NCBI RefSeq assembly: GCF_019334345.1
Contig: NZ_JAHWQX010000002.1
Location: forward strand, 682,001 to 746,000
From: Neohoeflea coraliihabitans
GTDB taxonomy: Bacteria > Pseudomonadota > Alphaproteobacteria > Rhizobiales > Rhizobiaceae
Direction: 5' to 3'
Length of the DNA: 64,000 bases
Part shown: piece by piece, positions 1-8,679 of the stretch
Position numbering within the stretch: the first letter of the stretch is position 1
Layout: each line of letters opens with the position of its first letter
Notes under the pieces: generated by a model
What the model was told of the DNA's origin: nothing
Seen by the model: only the letters and a program-made list of their open reading frames with translations
The model's database searches: none
Made by a program: the position numbers and the translations under genes

Positions 1-749
1 CGGATCAGGTGCATGAATGGCTCGATCTGCAGAAGGGCGCGTCGATGCTTCCGCGGCGGGACGAATTGCTGATCGAAACCTTCCCCGAAGGAAAACGGCA
101 TTTCCTCGTGGCCTACCCGTTCGAAGGACGCCTGGCCCACCAGACCCTCGGCATGCTTCTGACACGCCGGCTCGAACGCGCCGGTGCGAGGCCGCTCGGT
201 TTTGTGGCAACCGAATATTCCCTCGCCGTGTGGGCCATCGCGGATATCGGCGCGATGATCGGCAGCGGGCGGCTGGATCTGGTCGATCTCTTCGATGAGG
301 ACATGCTGGGCGACGATCTCGATGCCTGGCTGGCCGATTCCTGGATGCTGAAGCGAACGTTTCGCAATTGCGCCGTGATCTCCGGGTTGATCGAACGCCG
401 CCATCCGGGCAAGGAAAAAACCGGCCGCCAGGTCACGGTCTCCGCTGACCTGATCTATGACGTTCTGCGCAGTCACGAACCCGATCATATCCTGCTGCAG
501 GCGACCCGGTCGGATGCGGCCACAGGGCTTTTGGATATTCGCCGACTTGGCGATATGCTGAAGCGAATCAAGGGACATCTGGTGCACCGGCCGCTCAGCC
601 GCGTATCGCCTCTGGCGATTCCGGTGATGCTGGAAATCGGCCGGGAAATTGTCTCCGGGGAAGCGCAGGACGCAATTCTCGCAGAGGCGGCGGACGAGTT
701 GCTGGCGACAGCGCTTGGCGATCAGCAGACCGGGCCGGATGAACCGTGA
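1..749 (+). CDS. Ligase-associated Lhr-like DEXH helicase, C-terminal part (5' end outside window)
   Basis: The reading frame is open from the first codon of the window and ends with TGA at 747-749, so only the last ~248 residues are visible. No helicase motifs (Walker A, DEAH) are present here; the visible part is the mixed alpha/beta and helical tail that follows the helicase core in Lhr-type enzymes. The identification rests on resemblance to that tail and on the next gene, a PdeM-type phosphoesterase, because these two genes with an ATP-dependent DNA ligase and a nuclease form the bacterial ligase-associated DNA repair module. The GTG at 9 is an internal codon, not a start. The product would be a 3'-5' DNA/RNA helicase in the cytoplasm. 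Confidence 0.72.
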   Translation, partial: DQVHEWLDLQKGASMLPRRDELLIETFPEGKRHFLVAYPFEGRLAHQTLGMLLTRRLERAGARPLGFVATEYSLAVWAIADIGAMIGSGRLDLVDLFDEDMLGDDLDAWLADSWMLKRTFRNCAVISGLIERRHPGKEKTGRQVTVSADLIYDVLRSHEPDHILLQATRSDAATGLLDIRRLGDMLKRIKGHLVHRPLSRVSPLAIPVMLEIGREIVSGEAQDAILAEAADELLATALGDQQTGPDEP

Positions 750-857
750 TGACGATGCGGATCAAGTGGAAGATCAGGGTCAGGACCCAAAGCAGGGCAT
801 ACGGAAGCAGTGAATCAGGCGACATATCGGGCGGCGGCGCGCGAACCGGCAGACGAC

Positions 858-1583
858 ATGCGGCAAAGCGAGATTGAACTGAATGGCACGGCCGCTGTGT
901 GTGCCTGCGAGGGCGTGCTTTACCTGCCCGGCTCACAGCTTCTCGCCGTGTCTGACCTGCATCTGGAGAAAGGCGCGGCTTTTGCACGGCGCGGCCTGTT
1001 GCTGCCGCCCTATGACACCGCAGCAACGCTGTCTCGGCTCAACGCGGCGATCACACGCTTCCAGCCGAAAGTTGTCCTGAGCCTCGGCGACAGTTTTCAC
1101 GACCGGACTGGCTCCGCACATCTCCCTGACCTGTATCGCACGGCGCTTCAGGCGCTGCAGCGCGGTCGCGACTGGATCTGGATCGAGGGCAACCACGATC
1201 CTGATCCGCCTGTCGGACTGGACGGCGAGTGCTGCCGTGAATTCAATGTCGAGACGCTGGTGTTCCGCCACGAGCCGCTGCCACGGGCGACGACCAGCGA
1301 GGCGACGATGGCGGCCGGAACGGCGGGGGCCGGAACGGCGGGTGAAGTGGCGGGCCATCTGCATCCGGTCGCACGCGTCGTACGGCGCGGGAAAGGCGTG
1401 CGCCGCGCCTGTTTTGCGACGGACGGGAAGCGTATGCTGATGCCCGCCTTCGGTGCGACGACGGGTGGGTTGCTGCTCGAGCATCCGGCAATCCGGCCGT
1501 TGTTCGATCCGGCCCGTCTTGTTGCGCATCTGATCGGCGGCCAGCGCATTTATTCCATCCCGGCACGGCGGCTGGCCGGCTAA
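858..1583 (+). CDS. pdeM: Ligase-associated DNA damage response phosphoesterase PdeM
   Basis: Calcineurin-like metallophosphoesterase of about 241 residues. The metal-binding motifs occur in the family order: SDLH (D-x-H) near residue 32, GDSFHD near 75, GNHD near 106 and GHLHP near 160. PdeM belongs to the ligase-associated repair module, and the upstream helicase tail fits this. I chose ATG 858 because it puts the first motif about 30 residues from the start, as is usual. A GTG at 810 in the same frame would add 16 residues and has a purine stretch too close to it to serve well as a ribosome site. The gene ends 4 bp from the convergent TIGR02186-type gene. Confidence 0.88.
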   Translation: MRQSEIELNGTAAVCACEGVLYLPGSQLLAVSDLHLEKGAAFARRGLLLPPYDTAATLSRLNAAITRFQPKVVLSLGDSFHDRTGSAHLPDLYRTALQALQRGRDWIWIEGNHDPDPPVGLDGECCREFNVETLVFRHEPLPRATTSEATMAAGTAGAGTAGEVAGHLHPVARVVRRGKGVRRACFATDGKRMLMPAFGATTGGLLLEHPAIRPLFDPARLVAHLIGGQRIYSIPARRLAG

Positions 1584-1587
1584 ACTA

Positions 1588-2415
1588 TCAGTCCTTGCGA
1601 AAGATGATGCTGCTCAGCCAGCCTGTCAGAATGGCGAAAGCGACCGCAAGGCAGCCATACAGAAACGCGTGTCGGTGCGCCAGATTGTAGGTGAACTGCT
1701 CGAGTCCGGTCTTGACCACGCGCAGGTGAATTCGCCGCTCCGTGACGAATTCGCCGTGCCGATAGAGCTCGGCGCGCACCGTGTGCAGTCCGACCGGAAT
1801 GCTGGCGGGCAGCCGGACCGAGGCGCGGAACAGGCTTTGTGAAATGAACTGCACGCCGGATGGATCGCGCTGATAGAGACCACTGGCTTGCATGATGCGG
1901 CGCAGGGCTTCGCGAAATTCAGCGATGCGACTGCCATCGCCGAGTGCGCCTGTCGGACTGAGCCGGATATTGTTGATGCCGACATCATGGGCGGCGAGCG
2001 CAAGCGGCGGGGCGATCTTGTCAAGCGGACGGGTCGAGGAGATCGAATAGGAGGCCGGAATCGGCTCGAAGCTTGTCGAGTGCCGGTTGATCCAGATACC
2101 GGCGACCCGCTCCTTGCGGCGCACGGTTGCTGGTTTGCGCGGCCCTTCCAGCGCGACGATGACATCATAAGAGCCGATGGCGAGGAGAAACTGGTCGGCA
2201 CCATCGATCGCCCCGAACACGGTGATGTCCGCGCCGGAGAAGTCCGATGCGATCGCTATTTCGTGGGTGGAGATGCCGATATCGAGCCGCTCGGTGAATT
2301 TCGGCGCCCCCGTCCGGGTTGGTGCAGACCCGGCAGGGCCGGGCTGGGCGATCGCCACACCCAGTTCTGCCGACAGGACGACAAGCGCGCCCGCGATCAA
2401 GCGCCAGCCGTTCAT
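1588..2415 (-). CDS. TIGR02186-type membrane-anchored periplasmic protein
   Basis: Predicted 275-residue protein with an N-terminal signal sequence (hydrophobic residues about 5-22 ending in AIAQ) and one C-terminal transmembrane segment (about 250-270) followed by a short basic tail, so most of the chain should face the periplasm. The family has no established activity but is regularly encoded beside a TauE/SafE-type exporter, as here: its ATG overlaps the exporter's stop region in an ATGA (2412-2415), which implies translational coupling. I infer a partner role in export of a sulfur-containing or related anion. The open frame continues upstream through the exporter gene in another frame, but that part is a shadow. 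Confidence 0.82.
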   Translation of the reverse strand: MNGWRLIAGALVVLSAELGVAIAQPGPAGSAPTRTGAPKFTERLDIGISTHEIAIASDFSGADITVFGAIDGADQFLLAIGSYDVIVALEGPRKPATVRRKERVAGIWINRHSTSFEPIPASYSISSTRPLDKIAPPLALAAHDVGINNIRLSPTGALGDGSRIAEFREALRRIMQASGLYQRDPSGVQFISQSLFRASVRLPASIPVGLHTVRAELYRHGEFVTERRIHLRVVKTGLEQFTYNLAHRHAFLYGCLAVAFAILTGWLSSIIFRKD

Positions 2416-3335
2416 CCGAACCCTCCCGTGACCACGGAGTAGATCTCGTCGGGCGGGATGACCAGGTCCAGCCCGAGGCGGATGCCGACCGCCAGAACCA
2501 GCAGTGCAAGACCGGCGCGCAATTGCTCGCCGCGCATCTTCTGGCCGACCCGCACGCCGTACTGGGCACCGACCACACCGGCAATCATCAAGAGGCCGGC
2601 AAGGACGATATCGACGGCATGATTGGCCGTGGCCTGGACAATGGTGGTGAAGGCGGTGACGAAGATGATCTGGAACAGCGACGTTCCGATGACGACATTG
2701 GTCGGCACGCGCAGCAGATAGATCATCGCCGGAACCATGATGAAACCGCCGCCGACCCCCATGATCGAGGTCAGCATGCCAATCGCAAAACCCAGCACCA
2801 CAACCGGTATGACACTGAGGTAAAGCCGGGAGCGCTTGAAGCGCATCTTCCAGGGCAGACGATGGACCCAATTGTGCTGCCCGGGCTTGCGGAAGGCGAC
2901 GGTCTCGTTCCGGGCCGCGCGGCGTAGCGAGAGAACGCTCTCCCACAGCATCAGGCCGCCGACTGTGCCGAGAAAGACGACGTAGAGCAGCGAGATGATC
3001 AGATCGAGCTGGCCGAGCCGGCGCAAGGTAATGAAGACCTGAATGCCGACCGTCGCCCCCAACAGACCGCCGACCAGGAGAACGGCGCCCAGCTTGACGT
3101 CGAGCGTGCCGCGGCGGAAATGCGTCAAAGCACCGGATACGGAGGAGGCCACCACCTGGTTGGCACCGGTGGCTACGGCGACTGCCGGAGGGATGTTGTA
3201 GAAGATCAGCAGGGGTGTGATCAGAAAACCGCCGCCGACGCCGAACATGCCAGAGAGGAAACCGACAGCCGCGCCCATGCCGAGAATGACAAAGATATTG
3301 ACCGACAATTCGGCAATCGGGAGGTAAATCGACAC
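2412..3335 (-). CDS. TauE/SafE family sulfite/sulfonate exporter
   Basis: Polytopic inner-membrane protein of 307 residues with about eight hydrophobic segments. It carries the two family repeats, each with a glycine-rich signature: GMFGVGGGFLITPLL near residue 30 and SIMGVGGGFIMVPAM near 190. TauE/SafE proteins export sulfite, sulfoacetate or other organic anions; the substrate here is not evident. The long cytoplasmic basic loop around residues 135-170 is normal for the larger members. It is the first gene of a two-gene leftward operon with the TIGR02186-type gene. There is a 148-bp gap to the PodJ-like gene upstream. Confidence 0.9.
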   Translation of the reverse strand: MSIYLPIAELSVNIFVILGMGAAVGFLSGMFGVGGGFLITPLLIFYNIPPAVAVATGANQVVASSVSGALTHFRRGTLDVKLGAVLLVGGLLGATVGIQVFITLRRLGQLDLIISLLYVVFLGTVGGLMLWESVLSLRRAARNETVAFRKPGQHNWVHRLPWKMRFKRSRLYLSVIPVVVLGFAIGMLTSIMGVGGGFIMVPAMIYLLRVPTNVVIGTSLFQIIFVTAFTTIVQATANHAVDIVLAGLLMIAGVVGAQYGVRVGQKMRGEQLRAGLALLVLAVGIRLGLDLVIPPDEIYSVVTGGFG

Positions 3336-3483
3336 CTGACGCTCCGGAACATCTCGACCATGAACGCGGATCCGGCCGGACTTCTTCAGGCGTTTTGCGC
3401 GTTTCGACAGGCCAAGTCAAATTTGTAGGCGGATCATGGCAAACAACGCTCGATCCGTTTTCTCTGGCGCCGGCGGCAGGCTT

Positions 3484-6400
3484 TTAACCGTTGCGCTCCA
3501 ACAGCTTGCGGACGAGAGCGTCGGTCACCTTGCCATTCGGCTCAAGTCCCTCGGCCTTCTGGAAGGCCTTGATCGCTGCCACTGTCTTGGCGCCCATAAT
3601 GCCATCCGGCTTGCCGGCATCGTAGCCATTATTGTTGAGGATCGCCTGAATGTTTCGGATCGCCTTGGTCATGTCGACCGAAGCCGTGCGGGTCTCGGTC
3701 CCCTGCCACTCCGGCGGAATATCGACAATATTGGCGGCACGGTCGAGTTCACCGGCCTCGAAATCGGCCACGAGCTGGCGGGCCGCCTCGGCCTGATCGG
3801 GTTGCAGGGCGTTGAACACTTCGTCGCGCTTGGCTGCCGCGTCGCTGTCGCCTTCGGCTGCGGCAACGGCGAACCACTTGTAGGAACTCTCCAGATCGCG
3901 CGCGACGCCATCGCCGCGGGCGTACAGAATTGCGAGATTGACCTGACTGTCGCGGACGCCGAGTGCGGCGGCGCGTTCGAACCAGCGCGCAGCGGATTCG
4001 AAATCCGGTGCTGCACCGGCGGTGGCATAAAGGACCGCCAGGTTGTGCATGGCGCTGGCATTGCCCTGCTCGGCGGCAAGCTGGTACCATTTCTTGGCAG
4101 CGCTGACATCACGCTTCAGGCCGCTGCCCTTTTCGAAAAAGTTGGCGAGACGGTATTGCGACGGCGCATGGCCGAGATCTGCGGCACGCTGGTACCAGCT
4201 GGCGGCACGAGACAGATCGATTTCACTGCCGCGGCCCTCGGTAAAGCGGGCGCCGATCTCGTAAAAGGCGATCGGATCGAGGTCCTCGGCGGCCTGACGC
4301 AGACTGCCGGGAACCATGTCCTGCGGAAGCGCATCGAGATCGGCGATCAGGGCGGCGCGGTCCTCGCTCTCGCCGGTTGCCTCTGTGAGGACAGCGGCGG
4401 GTTCGTCGGCGACCGCTTCGGTGGGTGCCGTCAGCGCAGCCGTCTGCATGTTTGAGACCTCGGCTCGGGAAGCCGGCGCGCCCTGATCGGTTGCGATTTC
4501 GGCCGGATCCTCGGGCTCGACGACCCGCACCGGCGGCACGGTCACGGCAGGGCTGGAGGCGGCGAGGGACGGCGCAGCCGCGTCGGGTGAGGCGGCAGGT
4601 TCGCTGCTCGCCGGCGCATCGGACGTATCTTGCGGCGCTTGTGCTGCCTGCTCGACCACCGGTGAAGTCTTCGCTGCCTGCTGCGGGCCGTCCTCGCTGG
4701 TCAGCAGATCGGCAAGAAGGGGCATGCTCATTACGGCCAGCAACACCGCGCCGACGGCCATCAGGATCGGCTTTCGCCGCTGCTTGATGGCGCCTGTGAG
4801 CCCGGTGCCGCTCTGTTTGCTGCCGCGACCGCCGGACAAGGTTTCAGCTTCTGCAGCCGCTGCCTGTGCCGCGCGACGGGCGGAAGCAAGAAATTCAGCG
4901 CTCGTCGCGCTTCTTGCATCGCCGCGGCCGCCTTCCGCCTGCGATTCGCGCACGCGCTGCAGAATCCGGTTGATGTCCGGCGCGCCGGAACCGGGCTCCA
5001 GCGGCACATTGGCGATTGCCTCGTCCAGTTCGAGATCCGGCTCAAGCGGAGGCGTTTGTTCTTCCGTGAAGCGCGGTTCGTTCGCCGGAGAAGCATCATC
5101 GCGCTTCTTTGCGCGGATGCGAGAGGTTAGTCCGGCAAGGAAGGACTTGCCGCCGTCTTCCGTTGCGGCCTCGTCTGCATCGTCGCTTTGCTGAGAGCGT
5201 GTGTCCGAACTGGCGAAGTCAGCCGCCATCGCAGCAGCCTCAGCCGGTGAACGCGCCGGCGCATTATCGTCAAGCGGTCCTTCGTTCTCATGCGCGCTGG
5301 CGTCGGCGTGAGCAACTTCGTGGTCTTTGTCCGACGCCAGAGCATCGGCGCGCGGCATCCGAGCGGCGGCAACGTCTTCCGACTCGGGCAACCGGCCAGC
5401 CGGTACGGACTGCAACCGCTCAAGCCGGTCGGCAATCTTGTAGAGCGTCTCCTGGACACCTTCGAAGGCGCGAAGGTTGCGATCATCGCTCTGACGAGCC
5501 ACGGTTTCCAAAGCCTTCAGATCGTCGGCCAGGGCGGTGATGATCTCAAGATTGTCGATGCCCGGTGTGCCCGGCCCGCCCTGCCCCGGCCTGGCAGTAC
5601 CGGCATAGGCAGAAAGGGCGGCGTCGGCAGCCTGGCGGGCCGCCTCGATGATGTACTCGTCATTCGTTGCCAGGCTCTCCTCGATGCCCTCGAGGCGGCT
5701 GTCAATTCGCGCGTACCCGTCCGCGGACGGGGTGGCGGAAATCTGTCGTGACAGATTGGCGATCTGATCTTCGAGACTGCGCAGTGCCTCGTCGCCTTCG
5801 ACACCAGTGGCGGTCCCGGCACGATCGAGCTTTGCCGAGATTTCCGCGAGATGTGCCTCCAGCGCTCCAACGAGAGCGGTGTCGCCGCTCGCCGCCGGAC
5901 GATCGAGCCGCGCGGCGATGTCATCGAGACGCGCTTCGACCTGCTGCAAGGCTGGCTCGACAGTGTTGGCGGCCGGTGCGGCGGCTTCATTGAGACGCGC
6001 GGATATTTCTGCAAGGCGGGCGTCAAGCGATTGCATGCCAGGCAGCGGATCGCTGATCGTGCGCTCCTCAACCCGGCCGATCAGCGCCTCGAGCCGGCCA
6101 ATCACGGCATCGGGCACGTTCCGGTGCTGTTCGGCCTGATCCTGCAGAGCGTCGATGCGGATAGCCAGATCATCGAGACGGTGGGCGAGATGCTCACCGA
6201 TTTCGTTATTGCCGACATGTTCCAGCCGTTCGGCGATGGTCGCGATGTGGTGCGTAAGTTCCGGAAGCGCCGCATTGTTCGCCGCCTCTCCATAGCCTCT
6301 TTCCACCAATGACTGCAGATCCGCGAGGCGCCGATCGAGACGGCCCACAGCGTCTTCGTCGGATATGCGGTCGAGACGGGCGGCTACCGCTTCCAGACGG

Positions 6401-7503
6401 GCGCCCATTTCGCCCCCGGCATGATCGCCGTGCATGGCGTCAAGTCTTTCCGCGATGGATGCGATGCGCGTTTCCAGGCGGTCGAACGGCGCAGCGTCAG
6501 TGGAGCGGCCGCCCTGATCCTGCAAGGTGACGACCGCACCGGCAATCTCGTCGAGACGCTCGCCGATCGCCTGGAAATATTCGACGAACTGGCCGGGTGG
6601 CATTTCGGAACGGCGCGCCAGTTCCTCGATTGCCGCCGAGATCGTTTCGATGCCGGATTCCAGTTCGTTCGACGCTGGCGAGGCCGGCAGGTTGGACACG
6701 ACGTCGCGAATGTCATCGACACGGTGCGCGAGCTTGACGAGATCGTCGCGCACACCTGCAATATCGATATCGGCGACCCGGCTCTCGACACTCTCCCAGC
6801 GATTGTGAAGGTCACGGATGCTGTCTTCCCGGGCGAGCCCGTCGATCATCAGGCGCAGCGAATCGAGATCGAGGCGGAGCTTATCGATGTTGCCCCCCGA
6901 TTGGCCGAGGCTCTCTACCCGCTCGGCGATGCTCGCCAATTCACGATTGAGGCTGTCCGGCAGACCGAGCTCCCGCGATTGAAGGGTGAGATCGCGAACT
7001 TCGTGGCGGATCGCCCCGAGTTCGCGGGTCAGACTGTCGCGTATTTCCGCTTTCAGTTCCTGCCGCATGGCGGCGATCGAGCCCGCCAGGTCGCGCAGCC
7101 CCTCGCCGCTGTCCCGCGTCGTCGTCGGGCTGGACGAGCTGCCCGCGCCCGGCGAAAGGTGAGAGGAGGTGTCGCCCCTGTACAGGCTGCGCGCATCCGT
7201 GGTCCGCGCAGCGCGCGGGGGTGTTTCTGTACGGCGACCGGCAATCTGGTCCTGGCGTGCGCGAATGGCGGCAAGCGGATCGGTATTTCCAAGTCCGGGC
7301 AAACGGGCGGGGTGCGCCGCCGTTGCCGGTTGGCGCCCGGGCGCTCGGGGCGAGTCGCGATGCGTTGGTTCAGAGGTTTTACGGCCACTCTGTCCCATCA
7401 TTTGCTCGAGGCGCGCTTCCAGACCCTCGATGGTCCGGTTTAGAGCTTCCAGCGATGGGCCCCGACCGTCGGCCTGCCTGTCGTAGTTGCGCGATCCGTT
7501 CAT
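3484..7503 (-). CDS. podJ: PodJ-like polar localization factor (coiled coil, TM, Sel1 repeats, peptidoglycan-binding domain)
   Basis: Large 1339-residue bitopic protein. Residues 1 to about 630 are rich in heptad-like stretches (repeated LxxRLDxI patterns) and should form long coiled coils in the cytoplasm. An acidic, low-complexity stretch follows (about 690-880), a single transmembrane segment lies at about 912-932, and a Pro/Ala-rich periplasmic linker comes next. Three or four Sel1-like (TPR) repeats follow at about 1062-1238 (motifs such as ARFTEG, ANFFEKG, AILYARG), and a peptidoglycan_binding_1 domain closes the protein (about 1277-1339). This order matches PodJ of Caulobacter and its rhizobial counterparts, which organise the cell pole. 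The start is the only Met before the conserved N-terminal helix. Function is inferred from architecture. Confidence 0.85.
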   Translation of the reverse strand: MNGSRNYDRQADGRGPSLEALNRTIEGLEARLEQMMGQSGRKTSEPTHRDSPRAPGRQPATAAHPARLPGLGNTDPLAAIRARQDQIAGRRTETPPRAARTTDARSLYRGDTSSHLSPGAGSSSSPTTTRDSGEGLRDLAGSIAAMRQELKAEIRDSLTRELGAIRHEVRDLTLQSRELGLPDSLNRELASIAERVESLGQSGGNIDKLRLDLDSLRLMIDGLAREDSIRDLHNRWESVESRVADIDIAGVRDDLVKLAHRVDDIRDVVSNLPASPASNELESGIETISAAIEELARRSEMPPGQFVEYFQAIGERLDEIAGAVVTLQDQGGRSTDAAPFDRLETRIASIAERLDAMHGDHAGGEMGARLEAVAARLDRISDEDAVGRLDRRLADLQSLVERGYGEAANNAALPELTHHIATIAERLEHVGNNEIGEHLAHRLDDLAIRIDALQDQAEQHRNVPDAVIGRLEALIGRVEERTISDPLPGMQSLDARLAEISARLNEAAAPAANTVEPALQQVEARLDDIAARLDRPAASGDTALVGALEAHLAEISAKLDRAGTATGVEGDEALRSLEDQIANLSRQISATPSADGYARIDSRLEGIEESLATNDEYIIEAARQAADAALSAYAGTARPGQGGPGTPGIDNLEIITALADDLKALETVARQSDDRNLRAFEGVQETLYKIADRLERLQSVPAGRLPESEDVAAARMPRADALASDKDHEVAHADASAHENEGPLDDNAPARSPAEAAAMAADFASSDTRSQQSDDADEAATEDGGKSFLAGLTSRIRAKKRDDASPANEPRFTEEQTPPLEPDLELDEAIANVPLEPGSGAPDINRILQRVRESQAEGGRGDARSATSAEFLASARRAAQAAAAEAETLSGGRGSKQSGTGLTGAIKQRRKPILMAVGAVLLAVMSMPLLADLLTSEDGPQQAAKTSPVVEQAAQAPQDTSDAPASSEPAASPDAAAPSLAASSPAVTVPPVRVVEPEDPAEIATDQGAPASRAEVSNMQTAALTAPTEAVADEPAAVLTEATGESEDRAALIADLDALPQDMVPGSLRQAAEDLDPIAFYEIGARFTEGRGSEIDLSRAASWYQRAADLGHAPSQYRLANFFEKGSGLKRDVSAAKKWYQLAAEQGNASAMHNLAVLYATAGAAPDFESAARWFERAAALGVRDSQVNLAILYARGDGVARDLESSYKWFAVAAAEGDSDAAAKRDEVFNALQPDQAEAARQLVADFEAGELDRAANIVDIPPEWQGTETRTASVDMTKAIRNIQAILNNNGYDAGKPDGIMGAKTVAAIKAFQKAEGLEPNGKVTDALVRKLLERNG

Positions 7504-7625
7504 TGTCCTGCCCGCTCCACCCGATGTGCGACTGCCGTCTGACCGGGTTTTCTCGGCTATCTCGGTGCATCGAAGCGGTCAGTCACCATGATGCTCCGTG
7601 CCTTGGAAATTCTACCTGACCCGGG

Positions 7626-7691
7626 GAATCCAGCTTGACCCCTTGCACCGCACATTCTGTTAAACATGGTAAACAAGGTGTTAACCAAGGT
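7626..7691 (-). promoter_or_regulatory. Candidate cell-cycle control region of the podJ-like gene
   Basis: The 303-bp gap 7504-7806 holds no gene. Within it, 7661-7691 contains three imperfect copies of a TAAACAAGGT-like unit at 10-11 bp spacing. Read on the minus strand this includes TTAA-N7-TTTA, one base from the CtrA box TTAA-N7-TTAA. A GANTC site (GAATC) lies at 7626-7630, about 120 bp upstream of the podJ-like start; another (GATTC, 7801-7805) overlaps the MerR gene leader. In Caulobacter podJ is a GcrA/CcrM target, so these are plausible sites, but the CtrA match is imperfect. Confidence 0.35.
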
Positions 7692-7806
7692 TACTTTTTT
7701 CTGATTGCAGCGAGATTTTTTTGGCGACTTGCGATGCCGAACCGCCTAAGTTGCCACGCATCTGGGACCTGCGCTGGATCCGCCGAGCTGCGGATGAATT
7801 GATTCT

Positions 7807-8208
7807 ATGAACGACAAAGACGCCGAAAACGACGACGCAATCTTCCGGATCGGCGACCTTGCGAAAGAATTCGACGTCAGCCTGCGGACCCTGCGCTTTT
7901 ACGAGGACAAGGGACTTCTGCGTCCGGACCGTGATGGTGTCACGCGGCTTTACAGCAAGCGCGACCGGGCGCGGCTGAAACTGATCCTTCTTGGCAAGCG
8001 GCTTGGCTTCACCCTGGCAGAAGTCAAACGGATGATCGAACTTTACGATCCGCACGGCAAGAACGAGACGCAGTTGAAAGTGGCCCTCGAAAAAGGCGAA
8101 GCGCAGATGCGTGTGCTCGAAGAGCAACGGGCGCACATCGAGACGGCCATCGGCGAGTTGCAGCGGACGATCGACATCGTCCGGGACATGCTTGGCGGCA
8201 AGCGCTAA
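7807..8208 (+). CDS. MerR family transcriptional regulator (LiuR-type)
   Basis: 133-residue MerR protein: N-terminal winged helix-turn-helix (residues about 12-80) with the typical FRIGDLAKEF start, the RTLRFYEDKGLL signature and the LGFTLAEVKRM hinge, then a dimerisation helix to the end. It lacks a cysteine-based metal pocket, as do LiuR-type regulators that control fatty-acid and branched-chain amino-acid catabolism. The gene lies directly upstream of a beta-oxidation operon whose promoter carries ACGT-based palindromes (8585-8606). I therefore infer that it regulates those genes and fadD at 51745. No such palindrome occurs in its own upstream gap, so autoregulation through that site is not evident. 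The ribosome-binding site is weak. Confidence 0.88.
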   Translation: MNDKDAENDDAIFRIGDLAKEFDVSLRTLRFYEDKGLLRPDRDGVTRLYSKRDRARLKLILLGKRLGFTLAEVKRMIELYDPHGKNETQLKVALEKGEAQMRVLEEQRAHIETAIGELQRTIDIVRDMLGGKR

Positions 8209-8584
8209 GCCCGGCCCGAACCGTCTGCGCCCGGGCGCGATCCACTAGCAAAAATCAGGAACAATCCGGTACGGACGCGGCCAGCGCTACTCACTGTGCC
8301 TGCGCCGCCAGCGGCTGAGTTCGCCTTCCTCCCGACACGGAACACGGTGCGGAATGCGCCGATAGGGGCTCGGAACACTGGCCTTTTGCGAACGCGGAAC
8401 CATATCAGGTCCATGGCGATCGCAAGGCAGCACGGCCGCGTGGGAATGGCAACGTATTGTCTGCGGCACATGGCCGTAAAACATTCGGGATTTTTAGCCT
8501 CGTCTGCGTCGATTTCCTTGAAAAATCGCTTATTTTTCCGAGTTGCAGATCGAAACTAGCAGAAAACGCCTCAATCCAGAATTT
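8209..8584. other. Non-coding stretch between the MerR gene and the beta-oxidation operon
   Basis: No convincing gene is seen here. Short frames such as the one at 8296-8559 have no ribosome site and no family resemblance. The right part (from about 8480) becomes AT-rich. A perfect inverted repeat, GAAAAAT-CGCTT-ATTTTTC, lies at 8520-8538; it could be an operator or a weak hairpin. No tRNA or known RNA motif was recognised. Confidence 0.5.
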
Positions 8585-8606
8585 TTTACGTTTACGCAAA
8601 CGTCAA
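8585..8606 (+). promoter_or_regulatory. Two overlapping LiuR-type operator palindromes
   Basis: TTTACGT-TT-ACGCAAA (8585-8600) and TTTACGC-AA-ACGTCAA (8591-8606) are overlapping imperfect palindromes of the form TTnACGTnnACGTnAA. They resemble the operator of LiuR-type MerR proteins and a perfect 18-bp copy in front of fadD (51611-51628). They sit about 75 bp upstream of the acyl-CoA dehydrogenase start. A possible -10 (TATGCA, 8614-8619) lies 17 bp after TTTACG, so the operator could occupy the promoter spacer as MerR sites do. Confidence 0.6.
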
Positions 8607-8679
8607 AATTCGCTATGCATCCGACAGAGGTCCAGACCGGGAGATCAGGGCCGACGCGGACAACCAGGTGAGGATTTCG

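Noticed and set aside
1588-3420. 610-codon frame that could be read as a fusion of exporter and TIGR02186-type protein
   Set aside because: The upstream half is an alternative frame of the TauE/SafE gene. The real exporter frame (2412-3335) has the family motifs, and the two genes overlap by an ATGA.
3436-4455. 339-codon open frame on the plus strand
   Set aside because: It is antisense to the Sel1 and peptidoglycan-binding parts of the podJ-like gene; it looks like a shadow.
8296-8559. Small 87-codon open frame between the MerR gene and the beta-oxidation operon
   Set aside because: No ribosome site and no recognisable features.
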